DNA of 64,000 bases from Colias croceus (GCF_905220415.1 NC_059548.1:6512501-6576500); one strand, 5' to 3'; numbered from the stretch's first letter, positions 22,427 through 36,429 are shown. Notes: a model not told the origin generated them from the letters alone. Program-made: numbers and translations.

Positions 22427-24033
22427 TAATTATTAACTATTATTAACTATTCGTCTATTCTAATTACATATGAAGCCAACTATCACATACAACTACACCT
22501 ATGTGAGTTTTCGAATCAAGTTCACAACACAGAATAGTAACGAGTCTAAACCCGTGGCATTATACCGTAACCTAGTTTGCAGACAAGCGCTGTGTGTGCT
22601 GAAAACAGCTGTACGTAACTTCACGCGTCATAAATTTCACTCATGTTTTCCGATTGAAAGAGATGCTCTTGGATGCCTTTCACACAATAGCGCTTCATCC
22701 TCATCTCTGTTGTAAAGTTGCCAGCGAAGAAACCTCTTTGTCCGACACAAAAGGTCACGCATGAATATTTTTTGTTATCACAATATAAGTGTTTATATTG
22801 CTCCCTTGAAATGAAGACCCTTAAACATAAAACGATTTCAAATAATGCGAAAAAATATCTTCAATATTTATCATAAGAATATCTTTATAATACTTTTTTA
22901 CGAACTTTATATGAAACTAGAAATAACGTATCAAAATAATATTATAGTGCTTTGTTAGTTTTTAGTTATGTAACAATATAAAGCTCAAAGTGGCAAACAT
23001 TAGGTATATTTTAATGAAACATTGTTTTGTGAATCAGTACAATATTTATTATAATATGGTTTCAAGGCTCCCAATTAAAACAAGGACAAATTAATTGCAA
23101 TTATTCGAGCGGAAATATCTCCGGAATAGCTCCAGTGTATATTTTTAATAATCGATTTTATCTTCAGACGATTTTCATTAATTGTGTAAACGGGCGCCAA
23201 AACCGCGAGCAACCAAATACAGCACCGTCACGTAATTTATTTTAAGTATTCGACGAGAACCTTGTTTTAATCATTACCCTCCGAAACAAATTTAATTAAA
23301 ACTCCTAAACATTTTACATCGTTAATGATTGCGCACATTGAATCTAAAAACGCTCAATTAAATAGATCACATTTATGCCCAAACAGTCTCTTTGATTAAT
23401 AACTGTATCAAATACATTCAAAAGTTATTACAAGTTTTGGTAAAATTACACTTTGTTTAATAAGCGCATTCATGTTCAAATGAAAAGCAAACGCAAACAT
23501 CAAATATTATTTCATTATTCGTTCATTCCACTTGATCCTCTAGGCTTGAACCCTTTTATGCGGGATCATTCAAACATTTCCTACTTACAAACCTGACAAT
23601 TACGTACGAAAAATTCTAATTAAACACACAAAAGGCTGTTAAAGGAGCAGGTATTACTTGTAAGCGAGGGTTTAGAAAGAGGGATTGGCGTTGCAGCCGT
23701 CTTAAAACGTTTTCACCTGGGTTGAGTGCGATTTGACGAGGTTCCCCAAGTTTTAATTACAAGCTTAATAAATCTACAGCCCCTATCCCTGATGGATTTA
23801 AGAGGACGACGGATAACAAATAGTTGTTATCTATTTGGTTTTCAGAACAACGGCTTTATTGTAAAAGCTTTATAGGGATTATAATTTTTTGCCAACTATA
23901 TTTAAAAAACCTAAAATATCTGTATTTTTTTTATTAACCTACCTATTTATAATCGTTTTATGTACCTACAGACACACTTAGTGAAGTTCGTCTTAATATA
24001 AGCAGGCATTTGTGGTGTTTTATATACGAATAA
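22427..24033. other. Non-coding stretch
   Basis: No coding signal. 23150-23800 is somewhat less AT-rich, with several TTAATTAA-type words; it may be conserved non-coding DNA, but this cannot be judged from one sequence. Confidence 0.4.
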
Positions 24034-24498
24034 TCTATACATATAATAAATCTGTAGAAGGGTCAATTCTGTACATTGAAAATATTGAAAAAATAACTAG
24101 CAGGGGGTGTTACTGGATCGATACCAAACCCAAATATGTGATTAAAAAAATTTTTGTCTGTCTGTCTGTCTGTATGTGAAGACATCACGTGAAAACTACC
24201 AGTTCGATTTCGATGAAACTTGGTATAATTATACCTTATTATCCTGGGCGTAAAATAGGATACTTTTTATCCTGGAAAAATACGTAGAAAAAAAATTAAT
24301 CTCTATTTTTCAGTTATCCATAGACGTTGTTCTGTAGTAGGTACCGCGAACACACGTTGCGTATTATTAAAGACCTAGCCGTATTTGGGTCCAATAGATA
24401 TTTATAAGATGTCATTGTCCGAGTTACTCAAAATGGAGAAATAAACCATCCACGCAAAGACCGACATCCGCGCGGACGGAGTCGCGGGCGGAAGCTAG
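24034..24498 (+). mobile_element. Non-autonomous Helitron, family B (long form)
   Basis: It runs from TCTATACATATAATAAATC to GGCGGAAGCTAG and is flanked by A and T. Compared with the short copies it has an extra block of about 150 bases (about 24308-24466) before the 3' hairpin. Confidence 0.85.
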
Positions 24499-27380
24499 TT
24501 GAATATAAAGTTATAACCGGGAATTGATCATACAATATTACAGGATTGCCTGAAATGCGCTTTTAATTAAGGAAGTGAAAAGCGAGGTTCCAAGAAAGTC
24601 TGTATGAAAATACGTCCGAACGTAACATTCATCACACACTATCACACTATCTGGCAAATATTGAACATTAAACAAAGGACGTAAGGAGTGATTGCTTCTT
24701 GGCAATCGCCTATAATTGACTTGCCTAACTATAATTTAACTTTAGTTATGAAGACAGATTATTGTTTAATCACTTACTTTGTCTTGGCCACTAGCACTAT
24801 TATAATTTCATTAACTAAATTACTTAATAGGGTCGAAAGTTTGATGTAAGTTTGATAAAAATACATTTTGAAAATAAGATAAAAACAATTGAAAAATTAT
24901 ACATTAAAGATTAAAAAAACAACAGTCATTGATGACCTTATCTTATAATTTACGACTATGATGTTCCTAAATAAACGCAATTCATCGAAAATTCTTCAGG
25001 CCACAGGCGTTCAAAGTTATGATTGAAATATGAATAAAATACCTACATAACATATCTATAAACATTCAATAATAATGTTATGTAATATTGAATTTCAAAA
25101 TTGCTGAAAACATTTTGTACTGGAAACGTTGTATTAAAGTTTGTACATATTTCATTGTTTTCAAACTTTGAAAACTATTCATGAAATTTAAAGTTCACAT
25201 ATAATATTGTACAATGTTGCGAAACACACAAGATCAACACGTCTAAAACTTTATGTTTGACTTTGTACACGTACCTACTCTTTGCTTCAATATTAGCTGT
25301 TTATTTACAAAATTGGTTAAGTGAAAAGTTTATGAAACGGAGTTTTGTTATTGGTACTTACATTATGCTAGACATTTCTATATTATTATTTTATTCATAG
25401 CACATAGTTTCGAGTTATGGTAATCTTTTAAAGTTTAATATTTAATATAGTACCTTTTTTATGTATAGTACCTGTATCTTTAAAAATCTGTTGTAAGATA
25501 ATGTTTAATTAATGTTATATTATTACCTAACCACAATAACCAGGACAAATCAAGTGAAAGTAGATAGTACAGTATTCAAAATAATATTTATTTTTACTTA
25601 CACATACCATTACAACCAATGTTATATAGCTTTAATATAACATTATTTGCGCAATTTCGGCATCAAATGTTATTTAATTAGAAAGCAAGTTACAAAGCTT
25701 AAAGTATCTTGGCGTATTTACTTTAGTCTAACACGTGTAGACATCAGGGTCTAAAGAGATCTTTAAATGAAATGAAATGAAATATTACACTGTGGGTTAA
25801 ATTGTAGGCAGTATTTTACGGATCAAAAATTTACGACAAATAACAATCTTGTGGGATAGATATGTAACCGTGTTTACGATTTTGCGGTGACGGCATGGGA
25901 ACAATTTTATGGTATGATTTTTGTGTGAAGAGATCGAGGTGAAACATGTCACCATGCATGAAATATTGCGCAAGTGTGCTAGTTAAAAAATATTTCAGAA
26001 TGTGCATAAGAGATATGATAATATTAGAAAGTCTTATAATTTGAATTCACTTTATAAGTTGTGAATTTAAAACGATTCTGAAGTCAAAAATCTTTCTCAA
26101 CACTGAAAATCCATTAGTTTCACCGGTGTCGCCATCGGTAGAACTTTGAGTTTATAACTGAGTTGTATAGTAAGATTGCGCCGATGTTGAAAACTGAACA
26201 TTCTGTGCGAGTTTCACGATACACCAAGTTATTAGTAAAACTTAAAAAAAACTTTTATTTTTTTTTCAATACCTACCTATTTAATATTATGTACCTGAGA
26301 CCTTAACTGGAGAAAAGGCAACTACCCTTTTACACATCATTATATGTTTAATGGTTATCTATTTGTTTATAAATATACGACTATATTATGAAAAAATCCC
26401 CTTTCTTTTACCTAATCAAACTTAAAAGTTAAAACCTTTAATCGGACAGCTCTAGAAACAGCATTTTTTCGAACGAAAAATTTTTGGTATTAGGTACGTC
26501 ATGTACGTAATACCTGCTTGACACCGCTTGCAGTTTGAGATTGCATTGCATACGGATTCATGCACGAATATCATAGACATCGTCGTCAGATTTTTATTTT
26601 TTTCTGTAAATAAAAAGGGTTTTTTAAACTTCTTTATATTAATAAATACACACACAGTCATTAAAATATTCTCTAATTATCACTAGGAATAGTTTACTTG
26701 ATCAGACAGTTTAATTGTATCATTGAGACGGTGTTGTGAAGTGAAGACTCAAAGAACTTAGTAGAAGTTCTATCAAGATCTGCCCGCTAGTGGGCTGAAT
26801 GCCAAAACAAACTAGCCGATAAAGTTGCCAGGAAATTGGATATGAACTCCCTGTGACTAGTATATTATATTAACTAAAACTTACGACAATGCTATGTCAA
26901 AAATTTAACAAGGCAACATTTTATTTACGAAGCTTAATTCGATTGTTCTGCCTCTAAAGTCGAAATTTATTAAATAATTTTATTTCGTTTATAGTAACTT
27001 AATACATTGAATAGATATAATTCCAGATTCCAGAAGATATATAGATTCCATATAAAATTATAAGATTATGATAACTCAACGGTATAATAAGTTATTTCGT
27101 CCAAGATATTATTATCTTTAATCACGAATACTTCAAAGGTGCTTTATATAAAATTATTTTATCTTTGTAGTTATAGAACTACAAAGGATTATTTTCATTT
27201 TCACTCCTTTACAAATTACCTGCTGAATAAAGTTTGTAGCAGCTGTCTGTGTGATTATTATCAGTTGCTTTCAAACATAGTCTTGTCGCTTTTGTCTTTT
27301 GTATTAATTTGCAACTTTTATAAAACTTTATACATAAAATTTTCGTCTGCAAACAAATGAATGCGTGATAAAAAATGTTT
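24499..27380. other. AT-rich gene-free stretch
   Basis: I see no exon, repeat family or RNA gene. A short GAAAT microsatellite (AAATG)n lies at about 25766-25782. Confidence 0.5.
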
Positions 27381-27515
27381 CTATTTATTTATTTATTTAT
27401 TTATTATACTCCATTTTACAAACATGAATGGACGAAGCAGAAAAAAAAGAACGAAATCACAAAAAGGCACCATTTGTACAAAAGGCGGCCTTATTGCTGA
27501 ACAGCAATCTCTATG
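27381..27515 (-). mobile_element. LINE 3' end fragment
   Basis: A (TTTA)n run at 27384-27405 is followed by ACAAAAGGCGGCCTTATTGC and AACAGCAATCTCT. I recognise this, read on the minus strand with a (TAAA)n tail, as a common 3' terminus of lepidopteran non-LTR elements. No coding part remains. Confidence 0.55.
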
Positions 27516-28102
27516 TTTATTAGTAGAAATTTCAAACTAAAAATGTAACAAAGTGATTGTTAAAACTTAATCCATAATAATACATAATATTCATGTTAGT
27601 TTATAGATCAGGTTTTAGGGATATAATTTATAAAACCATACACTACTAAAGTTATAGACCTACCTCCCTTATCTTTTTTGCACACACAGTAATAAGCTCA
27701 TGTTCATGATTATGACAATTTTTAATACAGTATGAAGATAGAGTATTGAATTTTGAAAAACATGTACCACGAATTTAGCAAACGTTCTAAAGTTAGCGTA
27801 AGTATAACAAAAACTTTAAAGTGCTTCTCCATATTTCGGTTTTTGTCTCACAGTTGCAAAGTAACTGGCAAAAGTTTAACAATGCTCGAAATTTATTCCA
27901 CTTACGGTCGTATTCATAGTTATTCTTTAGTGATCCCTTGGTGCATATTTATATAGAGTAACCCTGTAAACCTGCAGTTGAAAGTTAACCGATCTTTTCG
28001 TACGATAAATTTTTGTTACCAGCAATATAATGTGACTAGAAATATAAAATGAAAAATATTATACCTCTTAATGTTAACCTCCTCTCCGCAAATTATTTAA
28101 TA
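27516..28102. other. AT-rich non-coding stretch
   Basis: Nothing recognised. Confidence 0.4.
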
Positions 28103-28304
28103 CTGGCTGCTCCGCGCGGTTTCACCCCCGTAGCTCCACTGCTGATGGTCATAGCGTGATGATATATAGCCTATAGCCTTCCTCGATAAATGAGCTATCT
28201 AACACCGAAAGAATTATTCAAATCGGACCAGTAGTTCCCGAGATTACGCGTTCAAAGAAACAAACAAACAAACAAACTCTTCAGCTTTATAATATTAGTA
28301 TAGA
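28103..28304 (-). mobile_element. Non-autonomous Helitron, family E
   Basis: It is related to 17791-17994, with the shared ATCGGACCAGTAGTTCC and TTCAGCTTTATAATATTA. The terminal CTAG has decayed to CTGG (CCAG on the element strand). An (AAAC)n microsatellite lies near its 5' end. Confidence 0.7.
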
Positions 28305-30851
28305 TTAATAAAACGGAAATTCAATTTTTAGCATTTAAAATTCAACCCAATACTGTTCTTGCTTCATGTGATTTTGATAAACTCTAAACTAACTCTAAAA
28401 TAAACTTCGACGTTTTAACTAACCAATACCTACCCTTTCTATTCACACAGCGCTTTTCAAAGTTAAAATTTACTACCACTTGCGCATAATTTTAAAATTT
28501 AGGTCAGCCGCATGTCATAAAAAGCTCCTCATGCTACTATATATTGCAGACGTGTTTGCAAAGCTGTGGTTTGCACAAAACACAGCCATTAGTTTCAATG
28601 TATACTTGTATATTAAGGTACTGCGGTTTTATGATGAGAACATGCGCTTTACACCACATTTTTCTGTGTTATTAACATCCAATTTTTCGTTAGTTTGTAT
28701 TTAAGCTCTACAAACAATCAAACTTTTACGAATACGTTAAATTATTTGAAAAAGGTTGTCTTTAAATCCTGCGTCAATCAACAAGTTCACATGTAACATT
28801 ATGTCACAGCTATTCCAATTGTTATTATTTCCATATATAATCGAAATATTTTCTTCTATAGTGAGTTAGTATTCCATACATTTCCCATGAGTAGCAGTCT
28901 CGTCACGTTCCGTACGTGAGTAGACATCATCGGTCCAAGTCTCGCACTAGTTTATACTATATGAAGCCAATATTAGACCTTTCAAACTGAAATAACTCCA
29001 CGTTCGCCTCAACAATATGCTATGGGTAAAAAATATACTGGTTTTTAGAAAACAGAAACGTTAACATTTTTCAGGCGAATCAGAGCAGAATTAACGTAGT
29101 AAATAATTACAAAACGAATACTTACAAAGTATTATTGCGCGAATCGTTATAAATTTCATTTACTGCAATGATCATAAAAACCATGAAAGCAACTCGAATG
29201 CGCAATTTACTGCCACATCAGAGATATTATGATAATTATTCAAAGCTGCTCCGTTTTATTCTTACACAAGAATTTTTCGTTCAATTAAAAACAATATTTA
29301 TATTACCTTCGTAGAAAATTTATACCTATCTATCGTAGGTATTTAATAGTAAATTAAAGAAAAAAGGGAGCCACAAATACAGAACAGGTAGCAAATATCG
29401 CACATGGGAATCGATTGCAGCCAAACACCCCCTTACAAATATAGGCACGGACATGGCCTGTCTACCATCGGCGGCATAAACTGAATTTCTGCTACAAAAT
29501 TCATAGACATGATGTCTGTATCCAGTGCGGTGTGTTTGTGCTACTTAAAAGCGTTATTTATTATGTACAAGCTATTCGTCGTGGCGGTTATACATCTTAA
29601 TAGAACTTTAAAGCATTTTAAAGTTTCTACAGTAGCTTAATACAGTCTCGCGTGTGTGGTGTTTTCATCTCTATTTTCTTCTTTATATTCTTACTACTTT
29701 ATTATTCTTATAAAATGATGATTCAAAAACTAGTGTCATCGCCAGTATTATATAATTATTATCTGTGGATATATGGTTTAAGCAATGTTAGTCGTAACGC
29801 AGCTCAGTTTTGCGGTGATGACGATTGTATGTAATTTTAAAGGTAACCTTATAAATTATACCTTAAGTTCTGAAATAATGCTTGTTGATTTAACAGGGAA
29901 ACTATGGGTGTGAATTTTTACGTCGTGGCAACGTGCCCAGGCTTATCGCTCGTTTTATGTTCGATAAAAATTGGTCACCAATGGTCGACATAATAAAGAC
30001 AAAAGAATTTCTCTAAAAATTTATATGTATAATAACACTACTACGATATAAATACCTATTCCACTTGAATAAAAAAAGCTTTCCAAATATAAAATGAATC
30101 ATACAAAATCTTTTCTTTCAACATAAGAATTTCAATTTTGTGACATTATATAACATTTTCAGTCATTTATTTCAAAACAAAAATAAAATAATATTACATT
30201 GCAGAGCAAACATTAAAATTGTAATCATTAAATTTAATTGTTAAGCAAGATAAAATTATAAATGCAATTTTAGTAAGAACTAAGGAGCTAGAAATATGAG
30301 ATGCTGCAAATGTAGAAATAAGCAGACTCAACAGACTGTAGGATTTTACTAACCAATGCTTTGCTGTTTCTTTTGTCTTCTTTTCATACTACTACAATGT
30401 AGTATATATTATCTAAACAAAATTATTTGCATTTCATATTTTCAATTACATTATATTTTCGTTCAAGATATGGGTATTTGATGTGTTAATTTTGGTTTCA
30501 CCAAAAAAAAACTATGAACGCACTAAATATACTAATCCTGCGGTGGGATCTAGTACTACCGTAAATTATGCAAAATTCAAGAGCCTATAATGTGAGCCTT
30601 TATACTTCTTATTTATTTACTCACGTATGATATCAAATACGTTACATTCAAATAAATTTGAATTTGAATATTCATATGATTATAATACCCTCGGTGCTAC
30701 GGATATCTGTCAATAAAACAGAACGCTAAACAAAACCCTTTACACGTTAACAACTGACAAACACTCGACCCTTTCCAACTTTAATGATTTGTAGGCAAAG
30801 CGTTCTCTAGTTTTCCGTAATGTGCTTACGTTGTTTTCAAACTACGTCTAA
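28305..30851. other. AT-rich gene-free stretch
   Basis: Nothing recognised; the open frames here are short and lack coding character. Confidence 0.45.
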
Positions 30852-31007
30852 AGGTGCTTTTCCACCAATAATGTGTGAGCAATGTGTTTGTAAATAACCA
30901 ATAGTATCGCGTCAAAAGCTAAACGCTTCAAACTTCAAACTAAATGAAGCGATATGATTGGTTCTTTACAAACACATTCTTCGCACATTTTTGGTGAAAA
31001 AGCACAC
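30852..31007. mobile_element. 156-bp MITE with terminal inverted repeats
   Basis: The left end AGGTGCTTTTCCACCA and the right end (inverse GTGTGCTTTTTCACCA) pair, and the pairing extends inward through AATGTGTTTGTAAA. TAA lies left and TTA right, compatible with a PIF/Harbinger-type target. There is no coding capacity. Confidence 0.7.
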
Positions 31008-31956
31008 TTATGGTTGATGTTCCTTATTGTACGTTAGTAATGGAGGTGTGTAATTAGCTAGAAACCTTTTTTCAGAACATGACTGCAAATCTTTGCGGTA
31101 ATTTTATTCACTTCAATAATTAATAGCTTTATATTAAAATTTTATTAAATTTTCCGTCAATTAAAATACAAAAGCCTTTAGTTATCTTCAAGAGAGGATT
31201 TTCTTAAAATTACAGATATACCTAATTAATGACGGTAAAGAATAACTATTAACGAGGTATAATATTTTTTGCATGTTATATTAAAAGCGACTTCATTCTT
31301 GAATTTTTCAACGTCTATTTAAATTATAAAATTATCTTAAATTTTCCTTAAAAATTTCAAACTTAATTGGAAGCTAAAACCTTAGATTACAATTTTAATG
31401 AATAAAGAGGGTAGCCCGTTTAAGTTATCAAACAAAGTGCTGGCTATTCAGTATACATTGTAAAATCCTCGGTAAGTGAGAAAATAATAAAGAAAGATGA
31501 CGTCAGACTAACAACTTGCGCCTACAGGCTTTCAGGCTTGAATATAAAACTCACAACTTTACTAATAACACTCTTTCAGTCACGTCCTTAATTTATGTGT
31601 GGAGCATGTTCGTTTCTGAATTACATCATATTTTCTACTTATTTAGTTTATTACTTTTGTCGCTCCTTTTATAATCGTGAGTAGCTATTTTGCATTAATA
31701 GGTACTCATTTTAATACAATTTTCTGATCATTCATTGGACTGTAATAATTGTGAATGGTAACTGAAGCATCAATGGTAGGTAGCCGACTGAAGAATTACA
31801 CGTACGTTGCGGATGTCAAAATGACAAAAGTGAAATGAAAATAGCTTAGTTGGTCTATGAAGACACAAGCTGTTGTTGATTAAAAATATTGTACATTATA
31901 GTTTAACAAATGAATAGGTACTTGATTTAGCATTGATAAAATATTAGACATGCTTA
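31008..31956. other. AT-rich non-coding stretch
   Basis: Nothing recognised. Confidence 0.4.
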
Positions 31957-32958
31957 GGGTAAAACCGGGATAGATGCCCCACTTTTTGAAATAGCCTCAT
32001 AATTTAAAAAATATGAATCTTATACGAACACTTTGCATGAATATAGTTAGGTGAATTATCTGTTTTGAATTGTTGTGTATATTTTTTATCCTATCATTTA
32101 TAGATAAAGTGTAATAACAATTTTTGTAGAACTCCTTTTTTGGGGATAGATGCCTACCTATATGGATAGTTGCCCTACCATGAAAATACTAACGAGGATA
32201 GATGCCTGCAGAGTGGGATAGATGCCATACATACTCTATAAACGCGAAATCAAATAAAATTTACATGATAAACCGGCAAATATCATGTTAACATAACTAA
32301 CACTAGTTGTTCTGTTGTCCAAGAATACACTCGCGCTCGCACTCCTTCTTTTCTTTTGTATTTTCGTGGCATGGTTCTGATACAATCAATATAAGGTCAA
32401 ATCATTAATAAGTAAGTATACATAACAGTAAAAAAGCTAATTTAACAAGTAAAATCGGTTAACATACAGAAAACCTCTGACACAATCAGGTAAAAACTGC
32501 ATGATTGTTTATCGATAATGACATGTATATATTATGTAATGAGGGATAGATGCCCTTAGGGTCCCCTAAAGGCATCTATCCCTCGAAAAAACAGGGCAAC
32601 TATACTTTTTGATAAGGATAGTTGCCCCGGTATTTTTTTTTTATTAAACAATAACAAAAGACCGACCATTTACACTTAGATATATACTTGATGAACCAGT
32701 GTATTGACATAATAAGAAATATAATGAAAATGCAAATATTAACCCTTCAAAATTTGACGTATTCGTGAAGTTCGCCGCGGAGATAATAACACGCACTAGC
32801 GAAACACGTCTTCACCAAACAACAGCTCATGCGTAACAGAGGTGCGGGGTGATAGCAGCACCTATTTAAATTATTAATTCGTAGTCACGAGTTTTGGAAG
32901 TTAGGTTTTTTGAAAATGAGGCATCTATCCCAGTGCGGCATCTATCCCGGTTTTACCC
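31957..32958. mobile_element. 1.0-kb TA-flanked element with about 11 GGATAGATGCC-type motifs
   Basis: The terminal inverted repeats begin GGGTAAAACCGGGATAGATG. TA flanks both ends (31955-31956 and 32959-32960). Motifs GGATAGATGCC/GGATAGTTGCC or their complements lie at about 31968, 32144, 32163, 32196, 32216, 32543, 32571, 32593, 32616, 32920 and 32936. There is no open frame of note, so it is non-autonomous. TA duplication suggests Tc1/mariner-like mobilisation; the motif array is unusual for that group. Confidence 0.8.
32541..32584. repeat. Near-perfect 44-base hairpin in the motif element
   Basis: The outer arms GAGGGATAGATGCC and GGCATCTATCCCTC pair perfectly over 14 bases, and an inner TTAGGG/CCCTAA stem continues them. 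The hairpin is made of two opposed copies of the element's motif. Confidence 0.8.
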
Positions 32959-33576
32959 TATTTAATATTTTATGCGAATTTCCTAATACGTATTTTTATT
33001 TTTATTTTATAATAATCTGTGTTTTCAGGTATATTCGATAACATAAAGTCACATAAAATCTAGTATCTAAGTATGATAGAATTCTGTAAAAATTATGTTA
33101 TAAAAAAGTAATCTAAAAACCATTACTATTGATGGCTCATAAAATAGGTCAAGCTATATATTTGCATTGAACGTTCACACCCACGGGGAGTGTCTATTGT
33201 GTCAAGATTGTAGCATAATACAACAAGCAAGGGCATAATGAATAGTGCAAGATGGATATACGCCCGTATACGAGGTTGGGCGGTTTATGAAGTTAAGAGC
33301 ACAGGTAATACTATACTAATACTAACCGCTAACTTGCAACTTACGTGGCAAAACAACTATCTAAACGTTCAACTAGCTACTAAACGTTCTGAAATTTAAA
33401 CAAACTATGAGCATTTTCAGCTATGCAATATTGTATAATCGATAATATTAGGTACTTTTTGAGTGCATGTTACTATGAATGTATATATTCCTATAAAGGT
33501 AGTAAAGCTTTAGACATAAAAGTAAAGATATTAGTGATGTATGTCATTAGACTAAATAATTAAATTTGAAATAAAA
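32959..33576. other. AT-rich non-coding stretch
   Basis: Nothing recognised. Confidence 0.4.
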
Positions 33577-33742
33577 AACGACGTGTGGCACTCAGGGACT
33601 GCCGCGGTAAAGCTATTGCATGCTATGCCTTCAAGCCACACCTCCGCCCGTCGGAGTGGGGAGCGTGAGGTTTTTTCGTTATGGAATTTCTCGATTCGGT
33701 CCCCGCGCTCAAGGCCCGCGATAGAAGCTATGCAATAGCTTA
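33577..33742 (+). repeat. GC-rich interspersed repeat with inverted ends
   Basis: The block from ACGACGTGTGGCACTCAGGG to the GATAGAAGCTATGCAATAGC end is GC-rich in an AT-rich context. AAGCTATTGCAT (33609 on) and ATGCAATAGCTT (33730 on) are inverted copies. I recognise the wording as a common lepidopteran repeat; its class is unknown to me. Confidence 0.55.
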
Positions 33743-34332
33743 AAATATATCAAACCTACTCATTATCCGATAAAAATACCATGATACAACACAAAATTAT
33801 TAAAATAAAATCCTATTTCGCACCAAACAGTAAAAGTGTCGCACGTTAATTGAAAACGTGATAAATCGACGTCTTATAGATTTTAATAAGAATTAAGAAG
33901 CACCATCATCTAATATATAATAATATAAATCTTAAAAGCTTCAATGCGCCCTGGAATTTGCCCCATTACATTTTATGGGTGTCTCTTGTCCGCACATTAA
34001 ATTATAACCACAAGGAAAATGGAACCAAGAATTGAAATTTAATTTTAGACTGTTTCGGATTGAATTGCTCCAGTAATGCTGATATAAAATAGGACTTTAT
34101 CCTTTTAAAGCCAATCGTTGAGTTTGGCGGATCTTCAAACATTTTATGAAATTGTATCCGGCGATACTGGACTGCTTTTCTGTGGAGAAATTAGTCGTTA
34201 CAAGTGTCATTACACTCGTATTAGGATTATAGCCACAGAAAATTATAGTGAAAATGATTGAATACATATTCCAATTTCCAAGTCCCTATTATGATGTCAG
34301 GCGTCATCAACTCATTTTCCCATATAATGCAA
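33743..34332. other. Non-coding stretch
   Basis: Nothing recognised. Confidence 0.4.
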
Positions 34333-34509
34333 CTAGCTTCCCGCTCGCGGCTTCGCCCGCTTTTTCTAAAACGATTTGAGATTCAAACTATCCTATCTCT
34401 CAAGTTGGATCGAACTGCACATGGTGTGCGAATTTTATTATAATCGGTTAAGTGGTTTAGGAGTCCATTGAGGACAAACGTTGTGACACGAGATTTATAT
34501 ATATTAAGA
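34333..34509 (-). mobile_element. Non-autonomous Helitron, family C
   Basis: On the minus strand it starts TCTTAATATATATAAATCTC and has the core ACCACTTAACCGATTATAAT. It ends in a GC hairpin and CTAG. It is closely related to 37800-37966, except that the 3' 50 bases differ. Confidence 0.75.
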
Positions 34510-36429
34510 AGATGGTTGAGATGTCGGTAGGTACGTGGTATAACGCTCGCTTATAAATTATGACATTGACTATTCAGCTATCTTTAATAAACAATAAACA
34601 TACCAAAATATTCCCTTGAAAAACGAACAAGGCAAAAAGGCTTCATTCGGCATTACAAAAGATTTAGTTAAAAATACACTCAACAGTAATTAGATTATGA
34701 ATGAACCATCATTTCCTAAACAAGAGTACGCCTGAAGCTTATAGTAGCGGAGTGAAAAAAGGACTCTGTTAAATGAAAGCAGTACTGAGATACGCTGTGC
34801 AAATGAAAGGAATAATTTTTTCAGCAAATTGATTATAATTCTTGGTATCTTTCATGTCTAACCTCCGTTTAATATTCATATAAGTCATCTATGTCTGGGT
34901 GTTAATTATCTTTATAAGCATTTATTTAAAATTATATATGTATGTTTATCAGCCATCTGGTTTCCATAACACATGCGAAAGCTTAGTATGGGATCAGATC
35001 GTGCCGTGTGTGCAAATTGTCCCGAAATATTTATTATTTTATTTATCAAATTGTAGGTATAAATAACATACCATGATGTGTAAAACAAAGTTGAGAAATA
35101 ACGCTCTAAAATAAGAAAAATAATCTTGTCTTTCATAGTTATGAAATTCGAAATAAGCTCATCGTAAAATTTTTTGGTGGCATCTCCGTCTGTTTATGCT
35201 CATTTAATGCAGTCGACAAATACGAACCTGAAATTAAATAAAAGCGTCCATGCAAGCGTATTTACAAAAATTTAATTAGAGTCCACCCTCGAAACTGCTT
35301 GCGGCGTTAATTCCATGCATTTCAGGAGCTTTTCTGTTTTCTTTTCGCACACTGTTCTATGATAATATTTACGGTAAAACATTTTAATATTTAGCGTCGT
35401 ATAGCCTTTTGTGTTTACAGATTACCGAATAACATTTATATCGGATTTCTCTACGTCATCTTAGTTTAATTTTGAAATTAAATGGCATGTTACTGTTAGG
35501 TATTTGTATCAGGAATTTTCATTTAATTTAATATAACAAGATTATAACTAAAACATAATAAACAAAATATTAGCTTTTGTTTATTATTTATGTAGTTATT
35601 CACCAGGAATTTCGCCGTAGTAAATACCTAACCACGCTACATCTTAGAAAACCCGATCTTATGGAAGCCGCGCATCTCACGTTTAAACAAATAAAGACAA
35701 TAAATGAGCACACATTTCCAAAATCAATAATCTATCCGCGCACTCCAATCCCGGACGTGATATGAAATAATGATGGGCTCTACAACAAGAGGCTTAATCT
35801 CGGCTCCATATCAGGGATATGCTGTACTTGTTATATTTATACGCAAATATTGCTCCATATTGCTTTCACCGATGCATACAGAGGTTGGAGACAGCAGTAT
35901 GAATGGTCAACGAAAATAAATGAACAACAATCATAAAATGTAAATAAGTATAGCTTAGATTTATCCCAAACATTAATCCTAGATTTATGAATTGAAACGA
36001 AACCCTTTTTGTTTCATAACATTGTAACATTGTATTACTTTCTTTTGTATCGTTAGTTTTCTAACGTCTTTCATTTTTAATTGCTTGTTTGATTTTATTC
36101 TAACTTATTGATTGCTTGCTCGTTACAATAGAATAAGTATTTCGCTATTCCGCTCATTAAGGAGACCGCAGTTCGACATTATTATGCGGCAGATCATTGT
36201 TATCTAATAATGAGAATTTACCACGACTCTAATAAGTGTGGAAACGATTTAACCGAATATTCTTTACGGCGATATTCTCACGACGAGAGGAAAGTTAGGT
36301 AAGTTTTGATTAATGGCCTTAATATTTTTTGAAATCATATTACTTTATACTTGTTCTATTTAACCTTTTAACATTTACAATTTCTTCTTTCATTTTATTT
36401 TTCCATTTGAATTTAATAAAGAGTTTGTA
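34510..36429. other. AT-rich gene-free stretch
   Basis: Nothing recognised. TTTGTA at 36424-36429 is the left target duplication of the next element. Confidence 0.45.

Noticed and set aside
31957..32958. CRISPR-like array of repeated motifs
   Set aside because: Repeats are short, in both orientations and irregularly spaced, and the DNA is eukaryotic.
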